Source: Myxococcales bacterium (lineage in GTDB: Bacteria; Myxococcota_A; Polyangia; Polyangiales; Ga0077539). Taken from it: DNA of 64,000 bases. Where the stretch lies: positions 42,697 through 106,696 of the forward strand of contig JAEUKI010000035.1 of assembly GCA_016793325.1 (NCBI GenBank), given 5' to 3'. Positions 25,037-33,108 of the stretch are shown here, piece by piece. A model generated the notes under the pieces. That model was not told the origin of the DNA and did no database searches. It worked only from the letters and a program-made list of their open reading frames with translations. Position numbers and translations under genes: made by a program. Every line of letters begins with the position of its first letter. Within the stretch, counting starts at the first letter, position 1.

Positions 25037-25708
25037 TTAGAACGAGTACCCGAACGTGATCACCGGCGTCGCGACGATCGCGTTGACGTAGTACATGAGC
25101 AACCCGCCGCGCTGCGCGTCGGGCGCTCCCGCGTAGCCGACGAGCGGGAGCTTCACCGCGAACGTAAAGCCCGAGCGAACCACGAGTCGCACGCCCGCGA
25201 GCAGGCCGACGCTCAGCAAATTGACAGGCGCCGCGCGCGTATACGCAAACGCGGGCGTGATGTCCGCGGTGAACCGAAGGCTCTCGCGCTCGAGGATCGG
25301 CAGCGCGACGCCGCCGAACGCGAGCAGCGTGAGGTTGAAATTGCGCTCGGGAACAAACGGCGCCGCGAGCCCCGTGAGCTGCGTCGCGGCGCCCACGTAG
25401 AACAGTCGTCCGATGGACGCGTCGAACGTGAACGTCGCGTTGATTCCGAGGTGCACTCCGAAGCGACGCGGCTGCCACTGCGGCGGCCTCGGCTCGGACA
25501 GCGACCGCATTTGCAACGCAGGGCCCACGTTGGGCGCGTTGGGGTCGATCGGCGTCGCGGGCGGCTGATCGACGGCGACAGGCGCGGGCGGCTCGCTCGT
25601 GTTCGTCGCGGGCGCTGTCGGTCCGCTCGGGGCGCTCGTGTTGGGAGGAGGTTGATCGCGTGGAGCGACCAACAGAGCGACGGTTTGCGCGAGGACGCCG
25701 AGGAGCAT
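25037..25708 (-). CDS. predicted outer-membrane beta-barrel protein
   Basis: A 223-residue exported protein. It has a hydrophobic N-terminus followed by a Pro/Thr/Ala-rich spacer (about residues 20-70) and then about 150 residues of alternating hydrophobic/polar strands (FGVHLGINATFTFDAS, FTFAVKLPLVGYAGA), ending in an aromatic residue (VITFGYSF), the usual outer-membrane insertion signal. Start uncertain: ATG at 25708 or GTG at 25723. Convergent with the EEP hydrolase gene (11 bp apart). No specific family recognised. Confidence 0.65.
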   Translation of the reverse strand: MLLGVLAQTVALLVAPRDQPPPNTSAPSGPTAPATNTSEPPAPVAVDQPPATPIDPNAPNVGPALQMRSLSEPRPPQWQPRRFGVHLGINATFTFDASIGRLFYVGAATQLTGLAAPFVPERNFNLTLLAFGGVALPILERESLRFTADITPAFAYTRAAPVNLLSVGLLAGVRLVVRSGFTFAVKLPLVGYAGAPDAQRGGLLMYYVNAIVATPVITFGYSF

Positions 25709-25754
25709 CGAGCCGGACAGCACGCGGTGGGACTATCGCACTCGCGCGAAATTG

Positions 25755-26573
25755 TCACCGCGTGGGGGCGTTGTCCTGGTCGATGCGCTGCACGCGATCG
25801 AGCGAGACGGGCTCGTCGAACGAGCGGTTGTGCCCGAGGTAGTGCACCCAGAACACGGGGCCGTCGACGGCGGTGATGCGCGCGACTTTGGGCGTCGGTC
25901 CGTGACGCACGACGACGCGCTCGCCGATGGAGGGGGGCTGCTGCGGATCGGCGGCACGCAGATGCTCGGCGCTCGGAACGGCCGGCGCGGGTCCGTCGAC
26001 GTCGCTGTCGCGAAGGCGAAGTCGACTGCGGACCATGTCTTCGTCCCACTCGCGGCCGTAGCCGTCGTAGCGAATGCGCGCGCCGCCGTTGGCGCGGAGC
26101 GCGAGCACGCGGATCGGGTACCAGCTCCCGTGCCACTCGCCCATCAGCGATTCGCCGCGAAAAATCCTGTGGTCTGGGGGCATCTCGACGCCCGGGGTCG
26201 GCGCTTGCCACGCGGGCGTCGCGGCTCCGACGGGGCGCACGTCCCGCTCGTGTACGATCGAGTCCCACTCGGCGCCGTAGCCAACGAAGCGGTAGAGCGC
26301 GTACGGCCCCCACACCGAGCGCAGTCGCGCCGCGGGGTACCACGACGTCGACCAGCGAATTTGCACGGTGTCCTGCGCGGGCTGCTGCGCGACCACCACC
26401 GGTTGAACGACGATCACCGTCTGCGTCGGCATCACGACGGGCGGCGACTGAACGATCACCGCGGTGATCGGCTCGCGAGGCTGCGTTTGCGCGCGGAGCG
26501 CGAGCGGCGCGAGCGCGAGCGAGACCAAGCAGAACGAGGCGACGGACGCAGGAGAGCGGAGCGCGGGTGCCAT
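25755..26573 (-). CDS. exported protein with tandem Tudor/agenet-like SH3 domains
   Basis: A 272-residue protein with a signal peptide ending ALRAQ (residue 29). The ATG at 26573 has an excellent GGAGGA ribosome-binding site upstream. Two similar domains follow: VQIRWSTSWYPAARLRSV with FVGYGAEWDSIVHERDVRP (about 70-114) and WHGSWYPIRVLAL with IRYDGYGREWDEDMV (about 147-181). A third, weaker unit near the C-terminus has VVRHGPTPKVARITAV and WVHYLGHNRSFDEPV. The W-x-x-S-W-Y-P ... Y-x-G-Y-G-x-E-W-D pattern is that of Tudor-like beta barrels. Bacterial versions are of unknown role; a periplasmic location is notable. Likely in an operon with the Cys-rich lipoprotein gene 65 bp upstream. Confidence 0.75.
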   Translation of the reverse strand: MAPALRSPASVASFCLVSLALAPLALRAQTQPREPITAVIVQSPPVVMPTQTVIVVQPVVVAQQPAQDTVQIRWSTSWYPAARLRSVWGPYALYRFVGYGAEWDSIVHERDVRPVGAATPAWQAPTPGVEMPPDHRIFRGESLMGEWHGSWYPIRVLALRANGGARIRYDGYGREWDEDMVRSRLRLRDSDVDGPAPAVPSAEHLRAADPQQPPSIGERVVVRHGPTPKVARITAVDGPVFWVHYLGHNRSFDEPVSLDRVQRIDQDNAPTR

Positions 26574-26638
26574 GCGAATCCTCCGGAGGTGCGGGAGTGA
26601 ACACCAGCGGGCGGCGCGAGCTTGGGTGGCGATCGAGC

Positions 26639-29152
26639 TTATGCGCGCGCGTCGGGCGCGCTCGTTCGAAGCGCGCCGCGGGGTCGGCGAGGGGAGGCTT
26701 GGCCGCGTGCGACGCAGCGCTCGCCGACACAGCGGTTGGTGGGCGCGACGCACCGGCGACCGCACGCGCCGCAGTGGTTGACGTTGGAGTTGAGGTCCGC
26801 GCAGGTTCCGCCGCAGCACGTGGGGATCGATCCGCCGCAGCGGACACCGCAGCCGCCGCAGTTGGTGATCGTGTTGGTGGCGGTGCACGTTCCGCTGCAG
26901 CAGGTCTGTCCCGCGGCGCAGCGAACGCCGCACGAGCCGCAGTTGGCCTCGTCGGTCTGCAGGTTGAAGCAGCCCGCGGGGCACACGCTCGTGCCAGCAG
27001 GACAGCGGCAGATCTCGCCCTGGCACGTCTGTCCAGTCACGCACCGCCTGCCGCACGCGCCGCAGTTCGCCTCGTCGCCAGAGACATCTCTGCAGACGCC
27101 CGAGCAACACTCGGGAATGATTCCGCCGCAGCGATTTCCGCACGCGCCGCAGTTGGTCGTCGTGTTGATCGCCGTGCACACGCCTGCGCAGCACTGCTGG
27201 CCTGCGCCGCAGGCGCGTCCGCAGGCACCACAATTCGAGCTGCTCGTTTGCAAGTTGAAGCAGCCCGCCGGACACGAGCTCGTCCCGACGGGGCAGCGAC
27301 ACATCTCGCCCTGGCACGTCTGTCCCGGCGAGCACGCGCGGCCGCACGCACCACAATTCGACTCGTCTCCCGAGACGTCTCTGCACGCGCCCGAGCAACA
27401 CTCGGGAATGGTTCCGCCGCAGCGATTTCCGCACGCGCCGCAGTTGGTGGGAGTGTTGGTCGCCGTGCACACGCCCGAGCAACACGCGCGACCTGCGCCG
27501 CACGAAGCGCCGCACGCACCACAATTCGAGTTGTTCGTCTGAAGATTGACGCACTGATTTCCGCAGCGCGTGGCGCCTGCAGGGCACACGCACGCGCCGC
27601 TCGCGCACGCCGCGCCAGCGGGACACGCGTTGCCGCACGCTCCGCAGTTGGCCACGTCCGTCGAGAGCGACTTGCACCCGGTCGAGCACGAGGTCTGCCC
27701 TGCCGGACACGCGCAACGCCCGCCGCTGCACGACGCCATCGGCCCGCACGCGCGGCCACAGCCTCCGCAGTTGTTCGTGTCCGACGAGAGATCCCTACAC
27801 GCGCCGCCGCAGCACGCCGGGCTCGCGCCGGCGCAGCGATTTCCGCAGGCGCCGCAGTGGTTCACGTCGGACGAGAGGTTGGGGCACGCGCCTCCGCAGG
27901 GCGTCGGGCACTCGCAACGCCCGCCGACGCAGCGATTTCCCGAGGGACACCGCGCGCCGCACGCGCCGCAGTTGGCGCTGTCCGAGCTCGGGTCCACGCA
28001 GCGGCCGCCGCAGATTTGTCCGCCGCTCGGGCAGCGACACGCGCCGCTCGTGCACGTTTGTCCAGGCAGGCACGACGTCCCGCACGAGCCGCAGTGGCGC
28101 TCGTCGGTCGCGGTCTGCACGCAGAGCGAGCCGCACTCGGTCTCGCCCGCAGCGCAGCCGCAGCGGCCGCAATCGCCGGGGCACGACGCGCACGACTCGC
28201 CCTCTTCGCAGCGACCGTTGCCGCACGCCGGAGGCCTCGGCGCGTCGAGCGGAACACACTCTCCGTCCGCGCCGCACGACTGTCCTCGCTCGAAGCAACG
28301 CTGCGCGCGCGTGCACGTCGTTCCTGGCGGCAGGTCCGTACACCCTGTGTCGGGCCTCGCGCAGCGCGTGTTGATCTTGCAAACCTGGCATCGCGTCTCG
28401 CCCGACACGAACGGAACCAACGCGCACGGCTGCACGAAGCGCACAGCGGGCTCGCCATCGACGCCGGGCCCGAGGTCCACGACGAAGTACGCGATGTTCT
28501 CCGAGCGACTGTCGTTGCGAGGCCGGACGACGGAGAACGAGCCGAGATACCACCAGAGGTTGTCGGGTGGCGCGCTGCCCGGCGCCGCCGCATCGACGCT
28601 CGACGCGTCCCCCGCAGCGGCGTCGAATCGATCGCCGCCGTCCGCAGCGCGCGCGTCGGCCGCGTCGGTCTCGCCCGCGTCTCGCGCATCATCGAGCGCG
28701 TCCGCCGATTCGCCGCTGTCGCGATCGATCATCACGTCCGCGACCGGCGCTCCGTCGGGATAGAACAGTCCGCCGTCGGGACCGAACTCGAGGCACGACG
28801 CGTGCGGACTCGACCCTCCGCGGCATCGACGCGCGCGACGATCCGTCGGCTCACACGCCCATCGAACAGCCTGCGCTCCTGCGCGCACGCGGCCGCTCAC
28901 GACGACGCCGACCGCGAAGCTCCGTTGTCTCAGCGGAGCGTCGGTCTCGACCTCGACTTCGATCACCGTCGCAGGCGCGACGCACGCGACGAGCGTGACC
29001 GCGACGACGAGCAACGCGATCGATCGAGCGGTGATCGCGCTCGAAATACGCGCGCAGAGGCGCGCGGTGCTCGTCGCCCGACGCGACGCTGCTGTGACGA
29101 GCGAGCGGCGCGAGCCGCGGTCCCGTCGATTCGCTCCGCGATTGCTGCTCAT
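26639..29152 (-). CDS. large Cys-rich lipoprotein with 14 Stig1-like modules
   Basis: An 837-residue predicted lipoprotein. The hydrophobic segment IALLVVAVTLVAC (lipobox, Cys about 56) lies after an unusually long basic N-terminus, so the real start may be further in than the ATG at 29152. After an Asp/Ala-rich linker (about 140-190) and a globular region (about 190-280) come Cys-rich pieces (CGNGRCEEGESCASCPGDCG). About 14 modules then follow with the pattern N-C-G-A-C-G-x-x-C ... C-x-x-G-x-C, similar to plant Stig1-type repeats (PF04885). Part of the array is a 291-bp DNA repeat. It is likely a rigid disulfide-rich surface fibre or adhesin; partner unknown. Confidence 0.83.
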   Translation of the reverse strand: MSSNRGANRRDRGSRRSLVTAASRRATSTARLCARISSAITARSIALLVVAVTLVACVAPATVIEVEVETDAPLRQRSFAVGVVVSGRVRAGAQAVRWACEPTDRRARRCRGGSSPHASCLEFGPDGGLFYPDGAPVADVMIDRDSGESADALDDARDAGETDAADARAADGGDRFDAAAGDASSVDAAAPGSAPPDNLWWYLGSFSVVRPRNDSRSENIAYFVVDLGPGVDGEPAVRFVQPCALVPFVSGETRCQVCKINTRCARPDTGCTDLPPGTTCTRAQRCFERGQSCGADGECVPLDAPRPPACGNGRCEEGESCASCPGDCGRCGCAAGETECGSLCVQTATDERHCGSCGTSCLPGQTCTSGACRCPSGGQICGGRCVDPSSDSANCGACGARCPSGNRCVGGRCECPTPCGGACPNLSSDVNHCGACGNRCAGASPACCGGACRDLSSDTNNCGGCGRACGPMASCSGGRCACPAGQTSCSTGCKSLSTDVANCGACGNACPAGAACASGACVCPAGATRCGNQCVNLQTNNSNCGACGASCGAGRACCSGVCTATNTPTNCGACGNRCGGTIPECCSGACRDVSGDESNCGACGRACSPGQTCQGEMCRCPVGTSSCPAGCFNLQTSSSNCGACGRACGAGQQCCAGVCTAINTTTNCGACGNRCGGIIPECCSGVCRDVSGDEANCGACGRRCVTGQTCQGEICRCPAGTSVCPAGCFNLQTDEANCGSCGVRCAAGQTCCSGTCTATNTITNCGGCGVRCGGSIPTCCGGTCADLNSNVNHCGACGRRCVAPTNRCVGERCVARGQASPRRPRGALRTSAPDARA
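26766..27540. repeat. 291-bp tandem repeat (about 2.7 copies) within Cys-rich lipoprotein gene
   Basis: The same landmarks recur every 291 bp: GTTGGT at 26861, 27152 and 27443, and CGAGCAACAC at 27101 and 27392, with the diverged equivalent near 26810. Each unit encodes 97 residues, made of three Cys-rich modules. The period is a multiple of three, so expansions by recombination keep the frame. Confidence 0.85.
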
Positions 29153-29321
29153 GCGTCGATGTTCGCAGACTGGCTCTCGCGCGTTGGGCGTGTCCGCCTC
29201 GATTTTCTCGGGTCGTACGCGGGCCCCTATGTCGCTACTCCAACAGACACACGACCGGCGGGCGCGCGTGGATCTCCGTGTCGAACGCGCTGAATTCACA
29301 GGAGTTCGATACGCTCGCCGC

Positions 29322-29669
29322 ATGACTCACGCCCTGCGGCCCTGCGCGAGCTGCGCTCGCCACGTTCGTCACGAGGACGCCGTCTGCCCATTTTGCAGCG
29401 CGGTGATGACAGCGATCGACCTCGACGAGCGCGGCGAGAGCCCTTTGTTTCGAGGGCTCTCGCGAGCCTCGTTGCTCGTCGCAGGAGCGCTCACGCTCGC
29501 GGCGTGCGGTCGATCGAACAACGACCCGAACATGGCTGCTGCGTACGGAGGACCGCCGTCGGCCGATCCGACGAGCGGCAACGAGCCGCCCCCGGCCGAA
29601 GCGACGACGAGCGACGCAGGGCAAGCGGCGCGCGAGGCTCCGCTGTACGGAGCGGCACCGCCGAAGTGA
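29322..29669 (+). CDS. small zinc-ribbon membrane protein/lipoprotein
   Basis: A 115-residue protein. The N-terminus has a zinc-ribbon-like CASC ... CPFC pair (residues about 8-27: CASCARHVRHEDAVCPFC). A hydrophobic stretch (ASLLVAGALTLAACG) follows at about residues 47-62 and looks like a transmembrane segment with a lipobox, then a Pro/Ser/Ala-rich tail. The ribbon before the membrane segment implies a cytosolic zinc-binding head. Small proteins of this layout are common in Myxococcota. Divergent from the Cys-rich lipoprotein gene. Function unknown. Confidence 0.65.
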   Translation: MTHALRPCASCARHVRHEDAVCPFCSAVMTAIDLDERGESPLFRGLSRASLLVAGALTLAACGRSNNDPNMAAAYGGPPSADPTSGNEPPPAEATTSDAGQAAREAPLYGAAPPK

Positions 29670-29789
29670 CAGCATCGCGAGTCGACGACACAACGGCGCT
29701 TCGGGGGCTTCGAGTTCGGGGGATCGACACGCGCGCTTCGGTGAACGGGGCGCTTCCCTCGCGTCGCTTCGGTATTGTACGCACGAGCG

Positions 29790-30896
29790 ATGGATCGCGC
29801 TGTTGACTCGCTGTTCGCGCCGTTGACCTTTCGCTGCGGAGTCACCGTAGAGAATCGCGTCGCGCTCGCGCCGCTCACCAACGGTCAGTCGAACGACGAC
29901 GGGACGTTGGGGCGCGACGAGCTCCTCTGGCTCTGCCGTCGCGCGCGCGGGGGCTTCGGCCTCGTGTCGACGTGCGCGGCGTTCGTGTCGCACGAAGGCA
30001 AGGGCTTCGTCGGTCAGCTCGGCGTCGCGACGGACGCGCACGATGAAGGGCTCGCGACGCTCGCGCGATCGCTCGAGATCGAAGTGACGGTCCCGATCGT
30101 CCAGCTGTATCACGGCGGGGCGCGTTGCCCGAGCGCGCTCACGGGCGCGCGGCCGTGGAGCGCAGTGGCGGCGCAAGAAGACCCCGCGACGCACCCGGAC
30201 GCGGCGCGCGCGGGGACGACACACGAAATCGAACGCGCGGTCGAAGACTTCGTCCGCGCGGCGGAGCGATCGAAGCGCGCGGGCTTCGCGGGCGTCGAGG
30301 TGCACGGCGCGCACGGATATTTGTTGTGTCAATTTCTCTCGAGACACAACACGCGCGAGGACGGCTGGGGCGGCGCGCTCGAGGGGCGCGCGAGGATCGT
30401 TCGCGAGGTCGTTCGAGGCATTCGAGCGCGGTGCGGAGGCGATTTTCTCGTGGGTGTGCGCTTGTCACCCGAGGACTTCGGGTTCGCCGCGGGGATGGAC
30501 CTCGACGAGAGCGTGACCGTCGCGCGATGGTGCGCGGAGGACGGGGCGGACTTCGTTCACCTCTCGTTGTGGGATCACACGAAGCCAGGGCAGAAGCGCC
30601 CGGACGAAGACGTGATCGCGCTCTTCCGACGCGCGCTCCCGAGCGACATCCGCATCCTCACCGCGGGAAAGATCTGGACCCCCGACGAGGCGCGCTCGGT
30701 GCTCGCGCGCGGATCGGACATGGTCGCGCTCGGGCGCTCTGCGATCCTGAACCCCGACTGGCCCATGGACGCGCGCACGGACAACTGGGCTCCGCAGCGC
30801 GGCCCGATGAGCGCGAGCGAGCTCGCCGCGACGGACATTTCACCGCGCTTCATCGAGTACTTGAAGCGGTTCAAGAACATCGTGCGCGAAGGGTGA
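29790..30896 (+). CDS. NADH:flavin oxidoreductase, Old Yellow Enzyme family
   Basis: A 368-residue FMN-dependent TIM-barrel enzyme of usual length. Diagnostic pieces are VALAPLTNGQSNDDG, VQLYHGGARC, VEVHGAHGYLLCQFLSRHNT followed by REDGWGGALEGRARIV, GVRLSPEDFGF and the phosphate-binding TAGKIWTPDEA/MVALGRSAILNPDWP. The enzyme reduces alpha,beta-unsaturated carbonyl or related substrates with NAD(P)H. The ATG at 29790 begins just before the conserved LFAPLTF. It is 29 bp upstream of a GMC oxidoreductase gene in the same direction, so both may act on one pathway. Confidence 0.92.
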   Translation: MDRAVDSLFAPLTFRCGVTVENRVALAPLTNGQSNDDGTLGRDELLWLCRRARGGFGLVSTCAAFVSHEGKGFVGQLGVATDAHDEGLATLARSLEIEVTVPIVQLYHGGARCPSALTGARPWSAVAAQEDPATHPDAARAGTTHEIERAVEDFVRAAERSKRAGFAGVEVHGAHGYLLCQFLSRHNTREDGWGGALEGRARIVREVVRGIRARCGGDFLVGVRLSPEDFGFAAGMDLDESVTVARWCAEDGADFVHLSLWDHTKPGQKRPDEDVIALFRRALPSDIRILTAGKIWTPDEARSVLARGSDMVALGRSAILNPDWPMDARTDNWAPQRGPMSASELAATDISPRFIEYLKRFKNIVREG

Positions 30897-30925
30897 GCGG
30901 GAGGGAGCTACCATCGCGCCCACCG

Positions 30926-32455
30926 ATGGCGGCGAAGAAGTTCGAGACGGTGATCGTGGGCGCGGGTTCGGCGGGGGCGACGATCGCGGCGCGCGTGACC
31001 GAGGACAGCGCGCGCGAAGTGCTGCTCCTCGAGGCTGGGCCCGACTACCCCGACAACGATCGCGCGCCCAAGGAGCTCTTGGACGGCGGTCGCAACGCGA
31101 AGTTCACGCACGACTGGGGGCTCAAGGAGCAGCCGATTCCGGGGCAGGTGCTCTTCGAGTTTCCCCGCGGGAAGGTCGTTGGCGGATCGAGCGCGGTGAA
31201 CACGTGCATCGCGCTTCGCGGCCAGCGCGCGGACTACGACGAGTGGGCGTCGCTCGGCCTGCGCGAGTGGGGGTGGAAGGACTGTCTGCCCGCGTTCAAG
31301 CGGCTCGAACGGGACCTGGACGTTCACGACGAGTGGCACGGGAGCGACGGGCCCATCGCGATTCGGCGCCACGCAGAGAGCGAGCTCGGGCCGTGGCAGC
31401 GGGCGCTGCTCGGGAGCTGCGAGGAGCTCGGGTTCGAGCGCACACACGATTTCAACGGAGCGCACTCGCGGGGGTACGGGTTGGTTCCGCTCAACAAGGT
31501 GGACGGCGTGCGGCAGAGCGTCGCGCGGGGGTACCTCACGCCCGAAGTGCGTCGGCGGCCCAATTTGCAGCTCCGCGCGAACACCATGGTGCGCAGGGTG
31601 CTCTTCGAAGGGCGCCGCGCGGTGGGCGTCGAGGTCGAGACGCACGGAGCGATCGAGCGCATCGAAGCCGAGCGCGTGGTGCTCTCGGGCGGCGCGATCA
31701 TGACGCCGACGCTGCTCGTACGCTCGGGCGTCGGGCCCAAGGAGCGCGTCGAGCGGCTCGGCGTCGCGCTCGTCGCGGACAACCCCATGGTGGGCGCGCG
31801 CCTTCTCGATCACCCGGGAACGGTGATCTTCATCGCAGCCAAGACGCAGGCCAACGCGAGCTTTCCGTTGATGCAGTGCATGATGCGCTGCTCGACGCGC
31901 GGGGGGCTGTTTCACGACGACGGGCAGGTGCAAGCGGGGAGCTTCTTGTGGCTGCCGAAGTTCGAAGTGCCCTTGGTCTCGTTGATGTTTACCCTGCAAA
32001 AACCCAGGGGACGCGCGGGTCGTATCGAGATTACGTCCGCGGACGTCCACCACCGTCCGATGTTGTACGGCAACTTCTTGGACGACCCGTGGGACCGCGG
32101 AGCGCTCATCGACGCGCTCGAGCTCTTGTACCTGCTCGCGAACGCGGGGCCGATGAAGGAGCAGACGCTGATGCACTTGCACCCGAGGCCGAGAGCATTT
32201 GCGAGGCGCGAGCGATTGGAGACGTTTCTCGAGGGAGCGTGCGGCTCGGGGTATCACCCGTGCGGGACGGTTCCGATGTCGAGCGACGACCGCAGCGAGG
32301 AGGGAGCGACCGACGGCCGCGGCCGCGTGCGCGGAACCGAGGGGCTGTACGTGGCGGACGCGAGTCTATTTCCAACGATTCCGAGCGCGAATATTCACCT
32401 GCCGACCATCATGGTGGGAGAGCGGTTCGGCGAGTGGTTGAGGGGGATGGAGTAG
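30926..32455 (+). CDS. GMC-family FAD oxidoreductase (choline/alcohol dehydrogenase type)
   Basis: A 509-residue flavoenzyme. The Rossmann motif VIVGAGSAGATIAARV is at about residues 8-23. FPRGKVVGGSSAVN and SGGAIMTPTLLVRSGVGP are GMC signatures 1 and 2. The C-terminal catalytic region contains GYHPCGTVPM (His) and SANIHLPTIMVGE (Asn-His). Such enzymes oxidise alcohols such as choline, sugars or sterols, or lyse hydroxynitriles; the substrate is not evident. No transmembrane or signal segment, so cytosolic. Tandem with the Old Yellow Enzyme gene. Confidence 0.93.
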   Translation: MAAKKFETVIVGAGSAGATIAARVTEDSAREVLLLEAGPDYPDNDRAPKELLDGGRNAKFTHDWGLKEQPIPGQVLFEFPRGKVVGGSSAVNTCIALRGQRADYDEWASLGLREWGWKDCLPAFKRLERDLDVHDEWHGSDGPIAIRRHAESELGPWQRALLGSCEELGFERTHDFNGAHSRGYGLVPLNKVDGVRQSVARGYLTPEVRRRPNLQLRANTMVRRVLFEGRRAVGVEVETHGAIERIEAERVVLSGGAIMTPTLLVRSGVGPKERVERLGVALVADNPMVGARLLDHPGTVIFIAAKTQANASFPLMQCMMRCSTRGGLFHDDGQVQAGSFLWLPKFEVPLVSLMFTLQKPRGRAGRIEITSADVHHRPMLYGNFLDDPWDRGALIDALELLYLLANAGPMKEQTLMHLHPRPRAFARRERLETFLEGACGSGYHPCGTVPMSSDDRSEEGATDGRGRVRGTEGLYVADASLFPTIPSANIHLPTIMVGERFGEWLRGME

Positions 32456-32482
32456 GCGCCCACGAGTCGTCGACACCCGTTT

Positions 32483-33043
32483 TCAAGTTCCCCCTCGCGC
32501 CTTCTTCACCGCGCCCTTCTTCGCTGCGCGCTTCTTCGCCTTCTTCTCGCTGCCCGCTGCGATCGCGGTGCCCCCGTCGCGCTTCGCGATCCACGAGAGG
32601 ATCGCGGTGTCCCCGCCGCCCGCTTCGACGATCCGCTCTTTGTGCGTCATCACGCCGGCGCCGTGCTCGTCGTCCCAGTCGCACGAGAGCCCGTAGCCCA
32701 CGTACGCCACGCCCTCGCGTTCGACCCGCAGGATCGACACGGTCTGCAGCCGCACGCGCGAGGCGATGTTCTCTCGCGTGGCGCCCGCACGCGCGGCCCG
32801 ATCGCTCTTGGCGAGCGCGTCGAGGATCCGCTCGCGCATCGCCGGAGCGTCGCGAAACACACGCTCGTACGCGGCGCGCTCGGCCTCGGTGATCGCCGCG
32901 CCTTCGTCGATCACCGCGTCGCCGCCGATGGACACGAGCACCTCTGCGCGACGCGTGACGGTCCCGCTCGGTGAGCGCTCGTCCCACGCTTCGAGCCGCG
33001 CGCTCACTTCGCGGTCGATCGCTGTCAGCAGTGGAATCTCCAT
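32483..33043 (-). CDS. DUF6985-like protein with Lys/Ala-rich tail
   Basis: A 186-residue cytosolic protein. The central portion VYVGYGL-like AYVGYGLSCDWDDEHGAGVM (about residues 113-132) with HKERIVEAGGGDTAI matches the pattern I associate with DUF6985 (W-D-x-E-H-G-x-G), seen in immunity-like and housekeeping proteins of unknown function. The last 22 residues are Lys/Ala-rich (SEKKAKKRAAKKGAVKKAR), like histone-H1-type tails. The ATG at 33043 faces the divergent PhoD-like gene at 33109. Confidence 0.65.
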   Translation of the reverse strand: MEIPLLTAIDREVSARLEAWDERSPSGTVTRRAEVLVSIGGDAVIDEGAAITEAERAAYERVFRDAPAMRERILDALAKSDRAARAGATRENIASRVRLQTVSILRVEREGVAYVGYGLSCDWDDEHGAGVMTHKERIVEAGGGDTAILSWIAKRDGGTAIAAGSEKKAKKRAAKKGAVKKARGGT

Positions 33044-33108
33044 CGGACCGAAGCGTACACCGCCGCTTTGACGCGCAGACGAAACTCTGGTTCACGAACG
33101 GGGCACGC

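Noticed and set aside
22623..25478. 951-codon minus-strand open frame
   Set aside because: Antisense to the lipoprotein and EEP-hydrolase genes; no signal, domain or ribosome-binding site.
26639..29152. Tryptophan synthase alpha chain, a label sometimes given to such Cys-rich proteins
   Set aside because: No TIM-barrel or TrpA motifs; it is a Cys-module repeat protein.
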